Origin: a virus
Direction: 5' to 3' (one strand)
DNA: 21,594 nt
IMG/VR virus record: IMGVR_UViG_3300037558_002065
Span: 1-21,594 of that record
The notes under the pieces are model-generated. The model was given only the letters and a program-made list of their open reading frames with translations, ran no database searches and had not been told where the DNA came from. This document shows, piece after piece, positions 7,214-13,589 of the stretch. The position numbers were made by a program, and so were the translations under genes. Each line of letters begins with the position of its first letter. Position 1 is the first letter of the stretch.

Positions 7214-7475
7214 ATGAAGATACTCATCACCGGGGGAGCCGGATATGTCGGCTCCCATGTTGCCATTGAGGCATTGTTCGCAGGGCATGAAGTCCTGATT
7301 TATGACAACTATCTGAGCGCCTCCCGTAGAGCCTCATCCGGGAGACATTCAGCACAGTGTCGCGAACTGCAATCTCATCAACCAGGAAACAGGGTGGAAG
7401 CCCACTCGGACACTGGAAGATATGTGTCGCGATGCTTGGGAAGCGGAAAGTCTCCGCTTGTCATCTGAACGCTAA
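7214..7475 (+). pseudogene. galE: Internally deleted, frameshifted UDP-glucose 4-epimerase remnant
   Basis: The first 37 codons from ATG 7214 read as the start of GalE: Met-Lys-Ile-Leu-Ile-Thr-Gly-Gly-Ala-Gly-Tyr-Val-Gly-Ser-His, the NAD-binding Rossmann turn, then His-Glu-Val-Leu-Ile-Tyr-Asp-Asn. From about 7325 a different frame reads as the GalE C-terminus (Pro-Gly-Asp-Ile, then Thr-Gly-Trp-Lys-Pro-Thr-Arg-Thr-Leu-Glu-Asp-Met-Cys) and stops at TAA 7473-7475. In the starting frame translation stops at 7466-7468. A normal GalE has about 330-340 residues, so some 250 internal codons are gone, including the Tyr-x-x-x-Lys catalytic pair. A GAGG site at 7205-7208 remains. The protein cannot be an active epimerase. 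Confidence 0.85.
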
Positions 7476-7486
7476 CGGGTTATACT
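7458..7486 (+). promoter_or_regulatory. Near-consensus sigma-70-type promoter for the glycosyltransferase unit
   Basis: TTGTCA (7458-7463) and TATACT (7481-7486) are separated by exactly 17 bases, each one mismatch from consensus. The -35 lies in the dead galE 3' end and the -10 just after its stop. The spacing to the glycosyltransferase ribosome site (GGAGG, 7500-7504) suits a short leader. Confidence 0.65.
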
Positions 7487-7509
7487 GAAACCCTCAACTG
7501 GAGGTAACA

Positions 7510-8292
7510 ATGAAGATCCTGATCCCTTCTCGCTCTCGTCCCAAGACGATGAGTACGCCTTTTCAAATTCCTGAAGCCTATCAGGAAGATGTCCGGGTCT
7601 ACGTCGCTGTCGAGCAGAAAGCGGAATACGCCAAGGCGAATCCCGGCTTGAATATCCGCTCTGTCAGTACCCTGAACGACCTGCTCGGCAAGAAGCTGGA
7701 GCTGATGTCTCGTGATGTGGAAGATGAGCTCGTCATGTTGTGTGACGATGATTTCGTCTTCTTCCGCCGCATCGATCCGTTCGAGCCGCAGCTCCGCAAG
7801 ATGGAGGAGGACGACTGGGAAGATATGTTCGAACAGATCAACGGTCTGTTCGCATCGAACCCGAACCTCTACGGCGTCGGCATTTCCATGCGTCAGGGGA
7901 ACAACCGGCTGGAGCCCGAGGGCAACCCCAACACTCGTCTCAACGGCTGCATTATCTATCGGCGCTCGCTGTTCCTGGATGATCGTATCGAACACGATCG
8001 CATGAATCCCATGAACGACTTCGACGTCAACCTCCAGTTGCTGCGTCTCGGCTACGACAACCATCTGATCTCCGAGTTCTGCTACAATCAGGGCGGAACG
8101 AATGCGCCGGGTGGATCGTCGGACTATCGCACTCTGGACACGCAAGCGGCGTCGGCTCACAGGCTGGCTGAGCTCCATCCTGGGTTCGTCAACATTCGCC
8201 AGAAGAAAAACAAGACTGGCGATCCCTCCCTGCGCGAGCGGACCGAAGTCACGGTCTACTGGAAGAAGGCTCGCGCCTCCGCAAACTCGTAG
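7510..8292 (+). CDS. GT-A fold glycosyltransferase, candidate DNA-base glycosyltransferase
   Basis: The protein has 260 residues, with a GGAGG site at 7500-7504. It opens with Met-Lys-Ile-Leu-Ile-Pro-Ser-Arg-Ser-Arg-Pro, the beta1-loop typical of GT-A enzymes. It has a Cys-Asp-Asp-Asp-Phe segment (78-82), the expected metal/nucleotide-sugar Asp-x-Asp motif. The acceptor half contains Asn-Asp-Phe-Asp (169-172), Leu-Leu-Arg-Leu-Gly-Tyr (177-182) and Gly-Gly-Ser-Ser-Asp-Tyr-Arg (201-207). No membrane segment is visible. Phage enzymes of this type near nucleotide-modification genes have been proposed to glycosylate hydroxymethylated bases, which fits the neighbours here. Alternatives are glycosylation of host surface or phage proteins. 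The fold is fairly sure. The DNA substrate is inference. Confidence 0.7.
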   Translation: MKILIPSRSRPKTMSTPFQIPEAYQEDVRVYVAVEQKAEYAKANPGLNIRSVSTLNDLLGKKLELMSRDVEDELVMLCDDDFVFFRRIDPFEPQLRKMEEDDWEDMFEQINGLFASNPNLYGVGISMRQGNNRLEPEGNPNTRLNGCIIYRRSLFLDDRIEHDRMNPMNDFDVNLQLLRLGYDNHLISEFCYNQGGTNAPGGSSDYRTLDTQAASAHRLAELHPGFVNIRQKKNKTGDPSLRERTEVTVYWKKARASANS

Positions 8293-8301
8293 GGTGTGAA
8301 C

Positions 8302-8508
8302 ATGGAAGTCGGCGAGAAGTGCATCTGTCAGCACGATGATTGGTATAACGCTTTCGGTGACCGAAGCGAAGCCATTCATCGTGGGATGAGGCTCACTGTT
8401 TCCGGTCGCAAAGCAATCGCCGGTCAGCTCTACTACAGCTTTGAAGAAGTTGATGAAGAGAACTGGTACTGGTCACCCGGTTTCAAACCGATGAGGAACC
8501 TCAACTGA
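8302..8508 (+). CDS. Small phage protein of unknown function
   Basis: The protein has 68 residues. ATG 8302 has AGGGTG at 8291-8296. A GTG at 8296 is a less likely start. The sequence is rich in Trp, Tyr and Cys (Cys-Ile-Cys-Gln-His near the N-terminus) and ends in Trp-Ser-Pro-Gly-Phe-Lys-Pro-Met-Arg-Asn-Leu. It looks like one of the small beta-rich phage proteins with a C-terminal Phe-x-Pro motif. No function can be assigned. The stop shares one base with the next start (TGATG). Confidence 0.75.
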   Translation: MEVGEKCICQHDDWYNAFGDRSEAIHRGMRLTVSGRKAIAGQLYYSFEEVDEENWYWSPGFKPMRNLN

Positions 8509-8747
8509 TGCTGAATCCCACCAAGACAGCACTGGAAGCGCTCACGCTCGTCAACGGGAAATCCGGCGATCCCAGGTTGACGTTCGTCACTCTACTGACA
8601 GCAGCTTCCATCGCCGGTAAGATCATCGGCCTCGATCAGCGCGAAATTCGTCGCAAGCTGAAAGAGGTCGACGGACCTGTCACAATAATCTTCAACCAAA
8701 TTGCGGAGAAAAGCAATGCAGACAATCAAGGTCAGAAACGTTCATGA
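8508..8747 (+). CDS. Small helical protein of unknown function
   Basis: The protein has 79 residues, starts one base inside the previous stop and runs 32 bases into the TS-like gene. A GAGG lies at 8493-8496. The sequence is mostly helical: an Ala/Leu-rich first half, then Gln-Arg-Glu-Ile-Arg-Arg-Lys-Leu-Lys-Glu-Val. The last 12 residues, in the overlap, are polar and probably disordered. No family is recognised. Its coupling to the TS-like gene suggests a role at the same stage. Confidence 0.65.
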   Translation: MLNPTKTALEALTLVNGKSGDPRLTFVTLLTAASIAGKIIGLDQREIRRKLKEVDGPVTIIFNQIAEKSNADNQGQKRS

Positions 8748-9783
8748 GGCTCTGCAGAAGGGAATGTGCCTTCTGAACATGAACGGCATTCGCAGAGAAA
8801 GCAGGGTCGGCGATGTGCTGGTCATGCCCGAGCCAGTGACGACGCTCTACGAGAAGCCTGACGAGCGTGTCATCTTCTGGGCTGACAGGGATGCCAACCC
8901 GTTCTTCCATTTCATGGAAGGTCTGTGGATGCTCGCCGGGCGGAATGATGTTGCGTGGATTTCGCAATTCAACAGCACGATCAGCCAATTCAGCGATGAC
9001 GGCGTCAGCTTCCATGGTCCGTACGGATATCGCTGGATCAACCACTTCGCCAAGGAAGTTCCGGCCGATCCCGAAGTTCCCGAGGATGGCGGCGGTCTCT
9101 ACGTCCCATTCAATCAGCTGGAAACAGTCGTTCAGATGCTGAAGGCCAATCCCAATGAGCGGCGCTGTGTCGTTCAGATGTGGGACGCTGAAGTTGATCT
9201 CGGTCGGGTCGGCAAGGACGTTCCCTGCAACACGCAGATCTACTTCAAGATCGGCACCGACGGTCGGTTGAACATGACTGTCTGCAATCGCAGCAATGAC
9301 ATCATCTGGGGCGCATATGGGGCGAACGCTGTTCACATGTCCATGCTCCAGGAATTCATGGCTGCGTGGGTCGGCGTTCCGATCGGTCGCTACTGGCAAG
9401 TCAGCAATGACTTCCATGCCTATGTCGACGTCTTCGACAAGCACAAGTCCATCATTGAACACGAACCGAAGCCGTTCGATCTTCCTTACGAACACGGTCG
9501 CAAGGGTATGGCTGCGGTCACTCCCTTCCCGATGGTCAACGGTCCGATCGAGGAATGGATTTCGGACCTGATGATGTTCATGGACGAAGGGCCGGTGCCA
9601 GCCATGCGGGACCGCTTCTTCCGGAAGGTTGTCAACCCGATCTGGAATTCCTGGTTCGCCTGGAAGGACACCGAGGGCGACAAGGCGGCTCGTGCAGAAG
9701 CAGCTTTCCACGAACTCCAGGGCTGCAAAGCCACGGACTGGAAGCTGGCCTGCGAAGAGTGGCTTCTCCGGAGGGCATCATGA
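8716..9783 (+). CDS. Thymidylate synthase-fold enzyme, candidate dUMP hydroxymethylase
   Basis: The protein has 355 residues, with GGAGAA at 8705-8710 setting the ATG at 8716. Fold signatures are Asn-Pro-Phe-Phe-His-Phe-Met-Glu-Gly-Leu-Trp (61-71), Arg149-Arg150 for the phosphate, the nucleophile Cys171 (Val-Pro-Cys-Asn-Thr), Arg-Ser-Asn-Asp (192-195), Asn204 and His234-x-Tyr236. Asn204, after a one-residue insertion, aligns with the Asn that selects uracil in thymidylate synthase. dCMP hydroxymethylases carry Asp there, so dUMP is the likely substrate. The last 115 residues do not look like the usual synthase tail and extend the protein well beyond the typical 264 residues or so. It makes either dTMP or, in keeping with the amino acid:DNA transferase-class gene nearby, 5-hydroxymethyl-dUMP. 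Sequence alone cannot separate these. The stop overlaps the HD gene as ATGA. Confidence 0.85.
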   Translation: MQTIKVRNVHEALQKGMCLLNMNGIRRESRVGDVLVMPEPVTTLYEKPDERVIFWADRDANPFFHFMEGLWMLAGRNDVAWISQFNSTISQFSDDGVSFHGPYGYRWINHFAKEVPADPEVPEDGGGLYVPFNQLETVVQMLKANPNERRCVVQMWDAEVDLGRVGKDVPCNTQIYFKIGTDGRLNMTVCNRSNDIIWGAYGANAVHMSMLQEFMAAWVGVPIGRYWQVSNDFHAYVDVFDKHKSIIEHEPKPFDLPYEHGRKGMAAVTPFPMVNGPIEEWISDLMMFMDEGPVPAMRDRFFRKVVNPIWNSWFAWKDTEGDKAARAEAAFHELQGCKATDWKLACEEWLLRRAS

Positions 9784-10322
9784 GCTATCAACTCGAAACA
9801 GCAGTTCAGCGAGTGAAGTTCGCTCGCGAAGCGGGGGCGGTTCGCCGCCTCCACATTCACCGCATCATCGGTGAGTATGACATCGCTCAGCATACCTATG
9901 GCGCTCTGTGCCTGCTGAGGGTGCTGAATCCTGATGCTCCCTCTCGTCTCCTTTGGGCTATCCTGTCCCACGACAAGCCGGAGCGTCTCACTGGCGATAT
10001 TCCATCGCCGGCGAAATATAATTGTCACTGGTTCGACAAGGAGAAGTATGCTAAGCATGAGGATGAGATCCTTGCTGGCACCGGCTTCAACTGGGACGAG
10101 CTCACTCCTGAAGAAGAGCAGTGGCTGAAAGCAATCGACGCTTTGGAGTTCTTCCTTTTCTGTCTCGATCAAGAACAATTGGGTCACCGAGGGTTGTCAA
10201 AGCCCAAGAGGAAGATCATGCGCTATATCGAAATGGAAATCGATAATTGGCCCTCTGTCCCGGCTGCATTCTATGCGGAGCTGAAGACCGCTCCGTGGGA
10301 AATGTGTGACGAGCTCGGCTAG
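9780..10322 (+). CDS. HD-domain 5'-deoxynucleotidase (YfbR-like)
   Basis: The protein has 180 residues, ATGA-coupled to the TS-like gene. A metal-binding HD set is present: His38 (Ala-Gln-His-Thr), His64-Asp65 in Ser-His-Asp-Lys-Pro-Glu, and Asp120. The stretch Glu-Arg-Leu-Thr-Gly-Asp-Ile-Pro-Ser-Pro-Ala-Lys (68-79) closely parallels Glu-Val-Leu-Thr-Gly-Asp-Leu-Pro-Thr-Pro-Val-Lys of E. coli YfbR, which dephosphorylates dNMPs. Phage relatives such as DatZ hydrolyse a specific dNTP so that a modified one is used instead. Placed right after the TS-like gene, it may remove a competing canonical nucleotide such as dTMP. That target is inference. No PurZ, the partner of DatZ in 2-aminoadenine phages, is visible in this window. 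Confidence 0.87.
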   Translation: MSYQLETAVQRVKFAREAGAVRRLHIHRIIGEYDIAQHTYGALCLLRVLNPDAPSRLLWAILSHDKPERLTGDIPSPAKYNCHWFDKEKYAKHEDEILAGTGFNWDELTPEEEQWLKAIDALEFFLFCLDQEQLGHRGLSKPKRKIMRYIEMEIDNWPSVPAAFYAELKTAPWEMCDELG

Positions 10323-10331
10323 GAGAGTAAG

Positions 10332-10850
10332 ATGGGACACAGCAACTGTGATAAATGCGGATACGATACCAAGATGTGTGACTGCCCGAAGGACGAGGTA
10401 ACGACTGAGTATCTCAATGATCGGTCTGGGTCTTTCGTTTGCCAAGAAGGTGGCAATCACTATCAGGCTGAATATCAGCATTGGGACTGGGTCCAGGAAA
10501 CTGGCATCGGTTATCTCGTTGGTAACGCCACGAAGTATCTTAGCCGCTGGCATAAGAAGAACGGGGTCCAAGATCTCGTGAAAGCCAAGACGTATCTGGA
10601 GAAGATCATCGCTACGCGGCATCTTCCCGGAGCGGACTGGCACTATCGTGAAGCCAGCTATCGGACGAGGGTTCTCACTGAGAAGTTCATCAAGTGCAAC
10701 CAGATTCAGCAGGCTGAGGAAGAGATTATCTGGAACCTCAGCGGAACCTGCCCGGTGGAAATTGTCAAGCTGGCGTTGGACCGTTTGGACGTGCTTATCA
10801 AGAATGCTCAGAAGGCCGCTGGTGGCCGGGGCGGTGCCGGGGCGGTATAG
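10332..10850 (+). CDS. DUF3310 protein (T7 gp1.7-like nucleotide kinase family) with N-terminal Cys cluster
   Basis: The protein has 172 residues, with AGGAGA at 10321-10326 overlapping the previous stop. The core holds the DUF3310 pattern: Gly-Gly-Asn-His-Tyr-Gln (41-46), then Gly-Asn-Ala-Thr-Lys-Tyr-Leu-Ser-Arg (64-72) and Lys-Asn-Gly-Val-Gln-Asp-Leu-Val-Lys-Ala-Lys (76-86). T7 gp1.7 of this family phosphorylates dTMP and dGMP without a classic P-loop. The N-terminus adds Cys-x-x-Cys and Cys-x-Cys, a likely zinc site. The last nine or so residues (Gly/Arg/Ala/Val) are encoded by a GC-rich 11-bp tandem repeat and look like a non-native tail. It probably helps channel monophosphates from the preceding enzymes into dNTPs, as an inference from family and context. 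Confidence 0.8.
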   Translation: MGHSNCDKCGYDTKMCDCPKDEVTTEYLNDRSGSFVCQEGGNHYQAEYQHWDWVQETGIGYLVGNATKYLSRWHKKNGVQDLVKAKTYLEKIIATRHLPGADWHYREASYRTRVLTEKFIKCNQIQQAEEEIIWNLSGTCPVEIVKLALDRLDVLIKNAQKAAGGRGGAGAV

Positions 10851-10945
10851 TGCCGGGGCGGTGCCAAGGGCCGCTCTGAGCGGCTCCGAGCACGGCGCTG
10901 GCCGGGGCATAGCACGGCGGGTGGGGCTGGCAACGGTCTGACAGT
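10825..10945. repeat. GC-rich repeat patch (copy 1)
   Basis: The 11-bp unit GCCGGGGCGGT occurs at 10825-10835 and 10836-10846 in direct tandem, and again at 10852-10862. A shortened copy (GCCGGGGC) is at 10901-10908. GCCGCTC-T-GAGCGGC forms a 7-bp-arm palindrome at 10870-10884. The patch is far richer in G and C than its neighbours. It encodes the end of the DUF3310 gene and fills the gap before the cupin-like gene. It shares a word order (GTGCCGGG, GCCAAGGG or GCAAGG, CCGCTC-AGCGG, TGGCCGGGG) with the patch at 19.53-19.67 kb. Confidence 0.8.
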
Positions 10946-10982
10946 CGCAGTTTAACCTCAATCTGCACGAAAGGGGCAGTAA

Positions 10983-11516
10983 ATGATCGGAAAGCTACTC
11001 GCAGCAGCGATTTGGAGGATGGTTCCGCCTAAGCGGAAGCCTGACTTCCTCATCGGACCCAATCTCGAGGATCCGTATATGCGGCGCTGGTGGATTCTGC
11101 CAAGGAACAAGGTCTTCAACATCTACTTGCATCACATGCGACACGATGACGATGATCGGGCTCCTCATGATCATCCGTGGTGGTCACTGTCTCTCTGTCT
11201 TCACGGTCATATTGAGGAGCATGAGCTCCTTCCGCAAGATGAGGAGTTCATCGAATGGCTCGGCCCTACTCTTGGGCAGAACATGACCCAGGAATTTCGG
11301 GTCAACCATATCCGGAAGGGCGACTGGAAGTGGCGTGGCAAAGAATATGCTCACTTCCTGAAGTTGCCTGACGGCGACGCATGGACCCTGTTCATAACCG
11401 GACCGAAGATCCGCAAGTGGGGCTTCCATTGTCCGAAGGGCTGGCTCCCGTGGGACAAGTTCGTCGATCCCGAAGACCCCGGCAAGCCGGGTCGTGGTTG
11501 CGGGGAGTTGAGCTAA
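10983..11516 (+). CDS. Cupin-like metal-binding phage protein
   Basis: The protein has 177 residues, with AAAGGGG at 10970-10976. The N-terminus is a short hydrophobic/basic helix. The core has Tyr-Leu-His-His-Met (49-53) and His62-Asp63-His64-Pro-Trp-Trp, a His-x-His metal pair in a cupin-like beta-barrel setting, then Trp-Thr-Leu-Phe-Ile-Thr-Gly-Pro and Trp-Gly-Phe. The end is Gly-Arg-Gly-Cys-Gly-Glu. This arrangement is familiar from a common phage family without known function. A dioxygenase- or isomerase-type chemistry on a sugar or base would suit the neighbourhood, but nothing proves it. Confidence 0.75.
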   Translation: MIGKLLAAAIWRMVPPKRKPDFLIGPNLEDPYMRRWWILPRNKVFNIYLHHMRHDDDDRAPHDHPWWSLSLCLHGHIEEHELLPQDEEFIEWLGPTLGQNMTQEFRVNHIRKGDWKWRGKEYAHFLKLPDGDAWTLFITGPKIRKWGFHCPKGWLPWDKFVDPEDPGKPGRGCGELS

Positions 11517-11567
11517 GGCATGGCATCTCGCAAAAAACACAACCCGAACTTAGGAGGAGCGATCCAG

Positions 11568-13589
11568 ATGAGTTTCTTCACACCGGAGAGCTCCTGGAGC
11601 CCTCCTAAGATTTCAGACCTCCCTTCCTGGGCTGGTGCAAAACGAATTGCACTTGACTGTGAGACAAAGGATGTTCAACTCCGTGATCTCGGTCCAGGTC
11701 CAAGGAGAGGAAGTTACACAACCGGATGGGGCTTCAAGATTGAAGGTGGTCCGAAGCACTATCTCCCGATAAGGCACGAGGGCGGTGATAACCTTCCTGT
11801 CGATGAAGTCCTGCGGTATCTGCGGGACAACTTGAAGAATTTCGATGGAGAGATCGTTGGTGCGAATCTGTCGTATGACATTGACTTCGCTGCGACCGAC
11901 GAATTGGAATTCCATCCCGATGTCAAGTTCCGTGATATACAGGTCGCAGATCCTCTGATATACGAACTTCACAAATCGTACAGCCTGAAGAACATTGGTG
12001 AGCGATGGGGCGTCAAAGGCAAAGAGACAGACGTTCTCTTCGAAGCTGCCCGGTCAATGGGGCTTGATCCTGGTCAGGGGATGTGGCGTCTTCCTGCTCG
12101 CTACGTTGGCGAGTACGCTGAGAACGATGTGGACGCGCCATTGCTCATCTACGAGAAGCAGCGCGAAGCTATCGATCGTGATGATCTCTGGCAGGTCTTT
12201 GATCTGGAGACCGCGCTCTTGCCAGTCCTAGTGAAGATGCGACAACGAGGCGTTCGGATTGATTTCAACAAACTCCGTTCCATTGAGAACTGGTCGCATA
12301 CCGAGGAGACCGAAGCCCTCCGCCTCATCAAGCATCATACTGGTGTTCATATTGATGTCGGCGATGTCTGGAAGGCTGGAGCTCTCGCCCCGGCTCTAGA
12401 ATCTATTGGCGTGAAGTTGAAGAAGACGAGCACTGGAGCACCGTCAATTGATGCCGAGATGTTGGATGGTTTAGATCATCCTGTCGCTAAGGCGATGAAA
12501 CATGCTCGTAAGGTGAATAAGATGCGGACCACGTTCGCAGCTTCAATTCACAAGTATCAGACCAACGGGCGAATCCATTGCTCCTTCCATCAGATCATTG
12601 CACAGTCACAAGATGATCGTGATCAGAAGGGCGTCCGGTATGGTCGTCTCTCTGCAACAGACCCCAATCTCCAACAGCAGCCAAGCCCTGACCGTGATCC
12701 AGTCATCGCCGGCGAATGGCGCAAGATCTTCATCCCGGAGGAAGGGGCGATCTGGGGCTGTAACGACTATTCTCAGCAAGAGCCTCGCTGGACGACACAC
12801 TTCGCCGCTCTCATGGATCTCCCCAAGGCTCAGGAAGCTGCCAAGCGGTATCGTGATGATCCGACCACTGACAACCACGATATGATGACAAGACTCATCC
12901 ATGGGGATGAGCAGGTGGACGAATGGTTCGCGAATGATCTCAAGGGAGCCTACAAGGTGAACCGGGGGTATTCCAAGAATATCTTCCTCGGCTTGTGCTA
13001 CGGCGAAGGTGGAGCGAAGCTCTGCATCGATATTGGTCAGCCGACTCGCTGGGCTTTGATCAAAGGCTATGGGCGCAACAAGGAAATGGAATATTTCGAA
13101 AATCGGCATGACGCTTGGAAAGCCCGAGCAGGTGCCGGTGAGGGATATATCCGTGAAGTCGCTGGTCTGGAAGGCCAAGAAATCCTCGACAACTTCGATG
13201 CCGAAGTTCCATATGTTCGCAAGATCGCTTCCAAGGCCAGCGAGCGAGCTGAATCTGTCGGTTATGTGAAGACAGTCATGGGTCGCCGCCTACACTTTGA
13301 ACAGAGGCCGGATGGAACCTACGATTGGACACATAAGGCTCTCAACCGTGTGATCCAGGGTTCGTCTGCTGACCAAACGAAAAAGGCTGTCGTTGATCTG
13401 GATCGGGCTGGCTACTATCTTCAGCTACAGGTCCACGACGAAACCGACGGCAGCTTTGGTTCAGTCGCTGAGGCGAAGGCCGCTGGTGACATCATGAAGA
13501 ATAGCATTCTTGATGTCTGCTCACCTCTCGTACCTTTTAACGTGGACACGGAATGCGGTCCCTCATGGGGAGAAATCAAAGGTGTCTGA
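11568..13589 (+). CDS. polA: Family A DNA polymerase with 3'-5' exonuclease
   Basis: The protein has 673 residues from ATG 11568 (AGGAGG at 11552-11557). ATG 11520 would add 16 residues but has a poorer site. The N-terminal DnaQ-like proofreading domain has Asp30-x-Glu32, Ser-Tyr-Asp-Ile-Asp, and Tyr-x-x-x-Asp in Tyr-Ala-Glu-Asn-Asp-Val-Asp. In the polymerase domain, motif A is Asp400-Tyr-Ser-Gln-Gln-Glu-Pro-Arg, motif B has Arg466, Lys470 and Tyr478, and motif C is His623-Asp-Glu. Motif A carries Gln-Glu-Pro-Arg where Ile-Glu-Leu-Arg is usual. The position equal to E. coli Phe762 is Leu474. There is no 5' nuclease domain, as usual in phages. It replicates the phage genome with the primase-helicase and ligase encoded downstream. 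Confidence 0.96.
   Translation: MSFFTPESSWSPPKISDLPSWAGAKRIALDCETKDVQLRDLGPGPRRGSYTTGWGFKIEGGPKHYLPIRHEGGDNLPVDEVLRYLRDNLKNFDGEIVGANLSYDIDFAATDELEFHPDVKFRDIQVADPLIYELHKSYSLKNIGERWGVKGKETDVLFEAARSMGLDPGQGMWRLPARYVGEYAENDVDAPLLIYEKQREAIDRDDLWQVFDLETALLPVLVKMRQRGVRIDFNKLRSIENWSHTEETEALRLIKHHTGVHIDVGDVWKAGALAPALESIGVKLKKTSTGAPSIDAEMLDGLDHPVAKAMKHARKVNKMRTTFAASIHKYQTNGRIHCSFHQIIAQSQDDRDQKGVRYGRLSATDPNLQQQPSPDRDPVIAGEWRKIFIPEEGAIWGCNDYSQQEPRWTTHFAALMDLPKAQEAAKRYRDDPTTDNHDMMTRLIHGDEQVDEWFANDLKGAYKVNRGYSKNIFLGLCYGEGGAKLCIDIGQPTRWALIKGYGRNKEMEYFENRHDAWKARAGAGEGYIREVAGLEGQEILDNFDAEVPYVRKIASKASERAESVGYVKTVMGRRLHFEQRPDGTYDWTHKALNRVIQGSSADQTKKAVVDLDRAGYYLQLQVHDETDGSFGSVAEAKAAGDIMKNSILDVCSPLVPFNVDTECGPSWGEIKGV

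Noticed and set aside
9780-10322. Calling the HD protein DatZ of a 2-aminoadenine (Z) genome pathway
   Set aside because: No PurZ-like adenylosuccinate synthetase is in the window and the motif is closest to YfbR-type dNMP nucleotidases.
10825-10862. CRISPR-like array
   Set aside because: The 11-bp units are too short and partly tandem, with no regular spacers. It is simply a GC-rich repeat.
11520-11567. Upstream ATG as the polymerase start
   Set aside because: The ATG at 11568 has an AGGAGG site at suitable spacing. The added 16 residues are polar and look like read-through of the leader.
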